A DNA stretch of 64,000 nucleotides from Sulfobacillus acidophilus. GTDB lineage: Bacteria; Bacillota; Sulfobacillia; Sulfobacillales; Sulfobacillaceae. The stretch covers positions 1 to 64,000 of the forward strand of contig PXYV01000008.1 of the NCBI GenBank assembly GCA_003023745.1. The letters are read 5' to 3'. The position numbers and the translations under genes were made by a program. The notes beneath the pieces are model-generated. The model was not told the DNA's origin. It saw nothing but the letters and a program-made list of their open reading frames with translations, and ran no database searches. Below are positions 59,105 to 64,000 of this stretch, piece by piece; the first letter of the stretch is position 1; each line of letters opens with the position of its first letter.

Positions 59105-60127
59105 GTGCCGGAACTACGATATAACCCGGTGTTACAGGACTGGACAATGGTGGCCAGCAACCGCCAAGCGCGTCCCGACATGCCAAAACAGGCCTGCCCC
59201 TTTTGCCCCGGGTCAGGATTTGTGCCCGACCATTATGAAGTCTACATCTATGACAATGATTATCCGGTTTTATCACCCCACCCAGACATCCCCGCGTCTG
59301 TGCCGTCGGAGCTCTATCGAACAGCTCCTGCGCTGGGAAAATGCGAGGTAATCCTGTACTCCCCCGATCACAATGCATCCCTATCCCGTTTGTCCTTAAC
59401 CCAGACCGAACAAATTGTCGCGGTGTGGCGTGAGCGGGTATTAGACTTGAGGCACAATGGACCGCACGCGTACATCTTGATTTTTGAAAATCGCGGTCGT
59501 GAGGTTGGTGCAACCATTTCCCATCCCCATGGACAACTCTACGCGTTGCCCTTCATCCCGCGCAAGATTCGCACGGAGCTTGAATCAGCCGAGGATCACG
59601 CCTGGGCCACGGGCCGCTGTCTGTTTTGCGATGTCTCGGCAGCAGAAGTGCAAGACGGGCGCCGTATGGTGGCAGAAAACGATCGGTTTTTAGCCTACAT
59701 TCCGTTTTTTACCGATTTTCCCTACGGCACCTGGATTAGCTCGCGCCGGCACGTGCCCGATTTAGAACGCTTCGACCCCCAAGACATTAAGGATCTGGCC
59801 GAGATTCTGCATAGGGTGACGCGAGGCATGGACGCCTTGTACGACAAAGACTTTCCTTACATGATGGTTCTTCATCAACTCCCCCTGCACCGGCCTGATG
59901 CCCAGGCCTATTACCACTTTCACATCGAGTTCTATCCCCCCATGCGCGACCGGGATAAAGTGAAGTTCATGGCGTCAGCGGAAACGGGAGCTGGAGCAAC
60001 CGCCAACCCGCAACTGGTAGAAGAGACGGCTGAGCACTTGCGGGAGGCCATCAAGCGATCCCAGGCCCTCGACAAGTCGCTCAATAACCCGCGACGGGAT
60101 TCACAACCCGGGGAGGCAAAGCACTAG
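59105..60127 (+). CDS. galT: Galactose-1-phosphate uridylyltransferase
   Basis: Exchanges UMP between UDP-glucose and galactose 1-phosphate in the Leloir pathway. The nucleophile His lies in TISHPHGQLYALPFIPRK (HPHGQ variant of the HPHxQ motif). N-terminal CPFCPG and later LFCDVS fit the zinc-binding Cys pairs. The C-terminal HFHIEFYPP closes the active site. 340 residues. GTG start after AAAGGAGTGG, 28 bp after the regulator; 2 bp before galK. Confidence 0.95.
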   Translation: MPELRYNPVLQDWTMVASNRQARPDMPKQACPFCPGSGFVPDHYEVYIYDNDYPVLSPHPDIPASVPSELYRTAPALGKCEVILYSPDHNASLSRLSLTQTEQIVAVWRERVLDLRHNGPHAYILIFENRGREVGATISHPHGQLYALPFIPRKIRTELESAEDHAWATGRCLFCDVSAAEVQDGRRMVAENDRFLAYIPFFTDFPYGTWISSRRHVPDLERFDPQDIKDLAEILHRVTRGMDALYDKDFPYMMVLHQLPLHRPDAQAYYHFHIEFYPPMRDRDKVKFMASAETGAGATANPQLVEETAEHLREAIKRSQALDKSLNNPRRDSQPGEAKH

Positions 60128-60129
60128 CC

Positions 60130-61332
60130 ATGGTCAAACAGCTACTGGAAGAATTTCTGCTTTTTTCCCCAGGTCCAGTCGACGAGGTGCGCATCTTCTT
60201 TGCACCCGGGCGCGTGAACCTTATGGGAGAACATTTGGATTATAATGGCGGATTTGTGTTACCTGCCGCTATCAACGTCGGGACGTGGTGCCTCGTGCGT
60301 CCCCGAAAAAGTCCGGGGTGGCGCATCAAGTCGCGCACGGAATCCTTAGAGATTATCGGGCTATCCTCGGACATTCTCCCGCCCAAGCCCGAGCGTGGCT
60401 TCGCCAATTACCCGTTGGGCGTCGTGGCGATGCTGCGCCAGGCTGACATCCCGGTGCCCGATGCCGACTGCTACTTCGCGGGTACCATTCCGCAAGGTGC
60501 AGGCCTCTCCTCGTCCGCTTCCCTGGAAGTCGTGACCGCGTACGCGCTCACACACCTTGCAGGCCTCTCCCTTGACCGCACAGTATTAGCCAAATTGGCT
60601 CAACAGGCAGAAAACGACTATGTTGGGGTACCCTGTGGGCTCATGGATCAACTCACGGTGACGCTGGGTAAAGAACAGCACGCTTTACTGTTAAACATGC
60701 AAGATTTGACTTGTCGGCCGGTGCCCGTGCCGATGCAAGCGGATTGGGCGCTGGTCATCGTGGATAGTCGCAAACCCCACCAACTCATCGTATCGCCATA
60801 TCGCAAACGTCGCGAGGAATGCGCCGCGGCGCTGGCCTTGCTGCACCAGCAGCAGTGGCCCATCCGATATTTAGCCGACATCCGGCCCGATGACCTACCG
60901 CGCGCGCTCGCGGCCCTCGGTGACCCGGTGTTAGAACGGCGGGTCCGACACATTGTACACGAGCAAGAACGCACGATCCACGCCAGTGAGGTATTAGCCC
61001 AGGGGGATTTTACAACCTTCGGCCGCCTCATGAACGCATCACACGAATCATTGCGCCTCGACTACGAGGTCACGGGACCCGAATTGGATGTGTTAGCCAT
61101 GGCTGCATGGTCGGTACCAGGCTGTGCTGGCAGTCGTATGACGGGTGCGGGATTTGGCGGGTCAACCATTGCCTGGGTATCACGTCACGCGATCGACCAA
61201 TTTATCGCCGAGGTGCAGGCACAATACGAATCGCGGTTTGGCTATGCGCCGGCATTTCTTGTTGCATCGCTGGCAGACGGCGTGCACGAAGTTTTTATGA
61301 CTCCAGAGGAGGCAAAGTCATGCGAGTATTAG
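60130..61332 (+). CDS. galK: Galactokinase
   Basis: Phosphorylates galactose with ATP. The GHMP signatures are present: FFAPGRVNLMGEHLDYNGGF (motif 1), IPQGAGLSSSASLEV (motif 2) and RMTGAGFGGSTIAW (motif 3). 400 residues. It is 2 bp from galT, and its end overlaps galE by 13 nt. Confidence 0.96.
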   Translation: MVKQLLEEFLLFSPGPVDEVRIFFAPGRVNLMGEHLDYNGGFVLPAAINVGTWCLVRPRKSPGWRIKSRTESLEIIGLSSDILPPKPERGFANYPLGVVAMLRQADIPVPDADCYFAGTIPQGAGLSSSASLEVVTAYALTHLAGLSLDRTVLAKLAQQAENDYVGVPCGLMDQLTVTLGKEQHALLLNMQDLTCRPVPVPMQADWALVIVDSRKPHQLIVSPYRKRREECAAALALLHQQQWPIRYLADIRPDDLPRALAALGDPVLERRVRHIVHEQERTIHASEVLAQGDFTTFGRLMNASHESLRLDYEVTGPELDVLAMAAWSVPGCAGSRMTGAGFGGSTIAWVSRHAIDQFIAEVQAQYESRFGYAPAFLVASLADGVHEVFMTPEEAKSCEY

Positions 61333-62333
61333 TCACCGGCGGAGCCGGCTATATTGGCAGTCACTTAGTTGCATACCTGGCGCAAAAAGGCGACGAAGTG
61401 ACGGTGGTGGATAATCTTCGGCAAGGCCATGCCCAGGCACTCGCACTGTTTCCGTCGGTCATTGTGGTAATGGAAGATGTCAGCAATCTCGATGCTATGA
61501 CCAAGCTTTTAACCACCCGGGGCATCGAAGGTGTCTATCACTTGGCCGCATCGTCGCTGGTGTCGGAAAGCATGACAAATCCCCTGGCCTATTACCAAAA
61601 CAATGTCGTCGCGACCACGAGCCTATTATCCGCGATGGTTCAGGCCCACGTACCGCGATTGGTGTTCTCGTCTACGGCTGCGGTATACGGAGATGCTGGA
61701 TCCGACCCCCTCACCGAAGCCCTCCCCCTCTTGCCGACCAATCCCTACGGGGAAACCAAACGGGCCATCGAACAGATGCTGCACTGGGCCTGGCGCGCAT
61801 ACGGATTGCGCTCCGTCGCGCTACGATACTTTAATGCCGCTGGGGCCGATTCCCGCTGGGCCATTGGGGAAGATCATAACCCGGAGACGCACTTAATACC
61901 CACGTTGCTGAAAAGCGTAGGCCAACCGCAGTCAACCTCTGTAAAAATATATGGCACCGACTATCCCACGAAAGACGGTACCGCCATCCGCGACTACATT
62001 CATGTGAAAGACCTCGCCCACGTTCACGATCTCGCATTGCAATGGCTTATTGACGAGGATGGGGCCTTTGCCTTCAACGTGGGCAGTGGTCAAGGGTATT
62101 CCGTTCGAGAGGTGGTCGACATGGTGTCTCGTGTTACCGGCACCAAACTTGACCCCGCGCCAGCTCCGCGACGTCAGGGAGATCCGCCGCACTTGGTGGC
62201 AGCCGTCGGGCGCATACGACAAGAATTGGGGTGGACTGCGCAATACTCCGACTTAGAAAACATCGTCGAGAGCGCTTGGCATTGGCACCGCACCCATCCC
62301 CATGGCTTCGCCAACGTTCACGAGGCACCGTGA
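61320..62333 (+). CDS. galE: UDP-glucose 4-epimerase
   Basis: Interconverts UDP-galactose and UDP-glucose with bound NAD. Rossmann motif VTGGAGYIGSHLV, catalytic Ser-Thr region in VFSSTAAVYGD, and YGETKRAIEQML as YxxxK. 337 residues. The ORF track begins 71 residues early within galK; the ATG at 61320 follows GAGGAGGCAAAG. Last gene of the gal operon. Confidence 0.96.
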   Translation: MRVLVTGGAGYIGSHLVAYLAQKGDEVTVVDNLRQGHAQALALFPSVIVVMEDVSNLDAMTKLLTTRGIEGVYHLAASSLVSESMTNPLAYYQNNVVATTSLLSAMVQAHVPRLVFSSTAAVYGDAGSDPLTEALPLLPTNPYGETKRAIEQMLHWAWRAYGLRSVALRYFNAAGADSRWAIGEDHNPETHLIPTLLKSVGQPQSTSVKIYGTDYPTKDGTAIRDYIHVKDLAHVHDLALQWLIDEDGAFAFNVGSGQGYSVREVVDMVSRVTGTKLDPAPAPRRQGDPPHLVAAVGRIRQELGWTAQYSDLENIVESAWHWHRTHPHGFANVHEAP

Positions 62334-62420
62334 GATCGACGCTCCAGCCACGGCCAGGCTTTCCGCATCGGTGTCAGTGTCGGGCTCTTGCCGTTAGGCT
62401 GCACCGCCAGCCCAACGGCT

Positions 62421-63623
62421 CTAAGGCCGCTCAATCAACGTGGCGATACCTTGGCCGACGCCAATGCACATGGTTGCCAACCCACGTCGGGCACCACTCG
62501 TCTGCATACCATAAATCAAGGTCGTCAAAATACGTGCCCCCGATGCCCCCAAGGGATGACCCAGCGCGATCGCACCTCCATGTCGGTTGACAATGCCCGC
62601 GTCAAACGGTAAGTCGTGCAATACGGCCAGGACCTGCGCCGCAAAAGCCTCGTTTAACTCCACCTGCTCGACATCCTGAAGCCGCCACCCGGCGCGCTCT
62701 AAGGCTTTCTTAGAGGCTGGCACGGGGCCATAGCCCATGATGGCGGGATCAACCCCCGCGACGCCTGTTCCGCGAATCAACGCAAGCGGTTCGAGACCAC
62801 GCGCGGCGGCCTCTTCACGTGCCATCAACACCACTGCGGCCGCCCCGTCATTAATGCCCGACGAGTTACCCGCGGTGACTGTCCCTCCCTCGCGGAACGC
62901 CGGCTTGAGGCGGCTGAGCTTCTCCAGGCTGGTGTCCGGTCGGGGATGTTCATCCCGTGTCACGTATTGCACCGTGCCCGTTTTCGCATCAACGATCGGC
63001 ACCGGTACGATTTCTCGGTCAAACTGTCCTGTCGCCTGAGCCTGAACCGCCCGTTGATGAGACTGTAAAGCCCACCGGTCTTGCGACTCGCGGCTAATGT
63101 GAAACTTTTCCGCGAGATTTTCGGCCGTCTCGCCCATGGAATAAGGATAGTAACGAGCTGCTAATTGCGGATTGGTCATCCGCCATCCAATGGACGTGTC
63201 CCAAAGCTGTTGCGAACCTCCGGCAAATCCGGTTGACGGTTTGGGCAAAACCCAGGGCGCACGGGTCATTGATTCAACCCCACCGGCGACAATAATGTCG
63301 GCCTCTTCGGCCCGAATGGCCTGATATCCGCGATTGACAGCTTCTAATGAGCTCCCGCACAACCGATTCATCGTCGAACCTGGCACACTGACGGGAAATC
63401 CCGCCAGCAAGAGCGCCATTCGCGCAACGTTGCGGTTGTCCTCTCCCGCTTGATTTGCATCTCCGACAAGGACATCATCCACGTCCGCCGGGTCGAGATG
63501 GATGTCTTCCACCACTTGTTTGAGCACCAAAGCTGCTAAATCATCCGGCCGAACATCTTTCAATACACCACGGTGACGCCCGATCGGCGTGCGCCGGGCA
63601 GCGACAATAGCCACTTCCCGCAT
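62421..63623 (-). CDS. Acetyl-CoA acyltransferase (thiolase)
   Basis: Biosynthetic/degradative thiolase. Acyl-accepting Cys in TMNRLCGSSLEAVN, His in GGAIALGHPLGASGARI, second Cys in LATMCIGVGQGIA. 400 residues, normal. It follows the 3-hydroxyacyl-CoA dehydrogenase gene by 32 bp and converges on galE. Likely the last step of a fatty-acid or aromatic beta-oxidation pathway. Confidence 0.95.
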   Translation of the reverse strand: MREVAIVAARRTPIGRHRGVLKDVRPDDLAALVLKQVVEDIHLDPADVDDVLVGDANQAGEDNRNVARMALLLAGFPVSVPGSTMNRLCGSSLEAVNRGYQAIRAEEADIIVAGGVESMTRAPWVLPKPSTGFAGGSQQLWDTSIGWRMTNPQLAARYYPYSMGETAENLAEKFHISRESQDRWALQSHQRAVQAQATGQFDREIVPVPIVDAKTGTVQYVTRDEHPRPDTSLEKLSRLKPAFREGGTVTAGNSSGINDGAAAVVLMAREEAAARGLEPLALIRGTGVAGVDPAIMGYGPVPASKKALERAGWRLQDVEQVELNEAFAAQVLAVLHDLPFDAGIVNRHGGAIALGHPLGASGARILTTLIYGMQTSGARRGLATMCIGVGQGIATLIERP

Positions 63624-63655
63624 CCTTTTGCCCCCCTTGACTCTCTGCCTTGCTC

Positions 63656-64000
63656 TTAATCTTCAACCGGTGCCAACGAGCTGCCCACTTGCGCTCGGAT
63701 CCACGGATGCGGTCGAAACCGCGGCCCAAACATGTCGTGCATTGCCGCCAGTCCCCAATACACCGCGGGCCACCCAAATAGTTCAGCCCACTGGAAGGGT
63801 CCACGCGGATAATTGAGACCCAGGCGCACCGCCTGGTCGATTTCTTCAGGAGGTAAACCCTGGTGCAAAAAGTTGACAGCTTCGTTGATAATGGGCAAAA
63901 CTTCGCGCGAGAACACCAACCCTACCGTGTCCTGGACCGCGATAAAGGTGCGGTCCGGCCAGACGCGGCCCAACCAGGCGCGATCCTCGTCCGATGCGTT
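63656..64000 (-). CDS. 3-hydroxyacyl-CoA dehydrogenase, C-terminal part (cut by window)
   Basis: The frame is open to the window edge; TTG 63973 is internal. The visible 115 residues match the C-terminal helical domain: TVGLVFSREVLPIINEAV, EEIDQAVRLGLNYPRGPFQW. The NAD-binding domain lies outside. Oxidises 3-hydroxyacyl-CoA with NAD+ just before thiolase in the same operon. Confidence 0.85.
   Translation of the reverse strand, partial: NASDEDRAWLGRVWPDRTFIAVQDTVGLVFSREVLPIINEAVNFLHQGLPPEEIDQAVRLGLNYPRGPFQWAELFGWPAVYWGLAAMHDMFGPRFRPHPWIRAQVGSSLAPVED

Noticed and set aside
61107-61319. 71-residue N-terminal extension of GalE
   Set aside because: It is the galK coding region in another frame; the ribosome binding site and Rossmann motif fix the start at 61320.

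Overview
The window is a chromosomal segment of moderate GC with strong AGGAGG-type ribosome binding sites and many GTG/TTG starts. Its gene content points to a heterotrophically versatile, probably thermoacidophilic Gram-positive (Firmicutes-type) bacterium; a Sulfobacillus-like organism fits best. That assignment is inference from the Bacillus-type branched-chain 2-oxoacid dehydrogenase cluster, pyruvoyl-dependent arginine decarboxylase, VIT-type iron transporter, membrane molybdoenzyme, and GH57/GH15 glucan enzymes. No rRNA or tRNA gene was recognised.

Layout. 1-6.7 kb: an IS110-family transposase cut by the window edge, an aldo/keto reductase, a decayed flavoprotein disulfide-reductase pseudogene, a LysR regulator divergent from purA, and a deletion-fused relic of an IS607-type element (tnpA head joined to tnpB tail). 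6.8-13.2 kb: an alpha-glucan/sugar-nucleotide cluster (GT4 glycosyltransferase, GH57 amylase-like enzyme, GH15 glucoamylase, NDP-sugar pyrophosphorylase). 13.3-18 kb: an M1 aminopeptidase, a one-spacer CRISPR-like remnant, a TnpB-tail relic and a SAM methyltransferase. 18-24.6 kb: a MacB-type ABC exporter pair, an AAA ATPase, an MFS-acyltransferase fusion and a patatin. 25-29.4 kb: a bcp-nth-receiver-domain operon with 4-nt overlaps, an M24 peptidase, a TrxR-like flavoprotein without its redox cysteines, and a HAAS-type membrane protein. 29.6-36.5 kb: fabH, a J-domain membrane protein that seems to start at CTG, a receiver-domain protein, an intact nitrilase-family enzyme, a nitrilase-amidohydrolase fusion that has lost its catalytic residues, and an HNH/RRXRR nuclease. 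36.6-40.4 kb: a polyamine operon (pyruvoyl ArgDC, speE, speB) ending in an argS whose HIGH motif is degenerate. 40.6-52 kb: a class A PBP, a b-type membrane/molybdopterin oxidoreductase fusion, then an eight-gene cluster lpd, two E1-alpha genes, E1-beta, E2, lipA, lipB and a VIT transporter. 52.4-64 kb: an MFS carrier, rlmH-OYE-mazG, a crotonase, an HtrA protease, a Leloir operon (leader ORF, DeoR regulator, galT, galK, galE), a thiolase and a cut 3-hydroxyacyl-CoA dehydrogenase.

How the parts work together. The dehydrogenase complex and the lipoate genes that activate its E2 are co-transcribed. They would supply branched acyl-CoA starters that FabH could use, and the thiolase, 3-hydroxyacyl-CoA dehydrogenase and crotonase handle acyl-CoA breakdown. 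Arginine is directed either to protein (argS) or to spermidine (ArgDC, SpeE, SpeB) from one operon. The items most worth a second look are the double pseudoenzyme after the nitrilase, the J-domain gene hidden by a non-standard start, the orphan CRISPR unit, the HIGH-less ArgRS, and the MFS-PlsC fusion.
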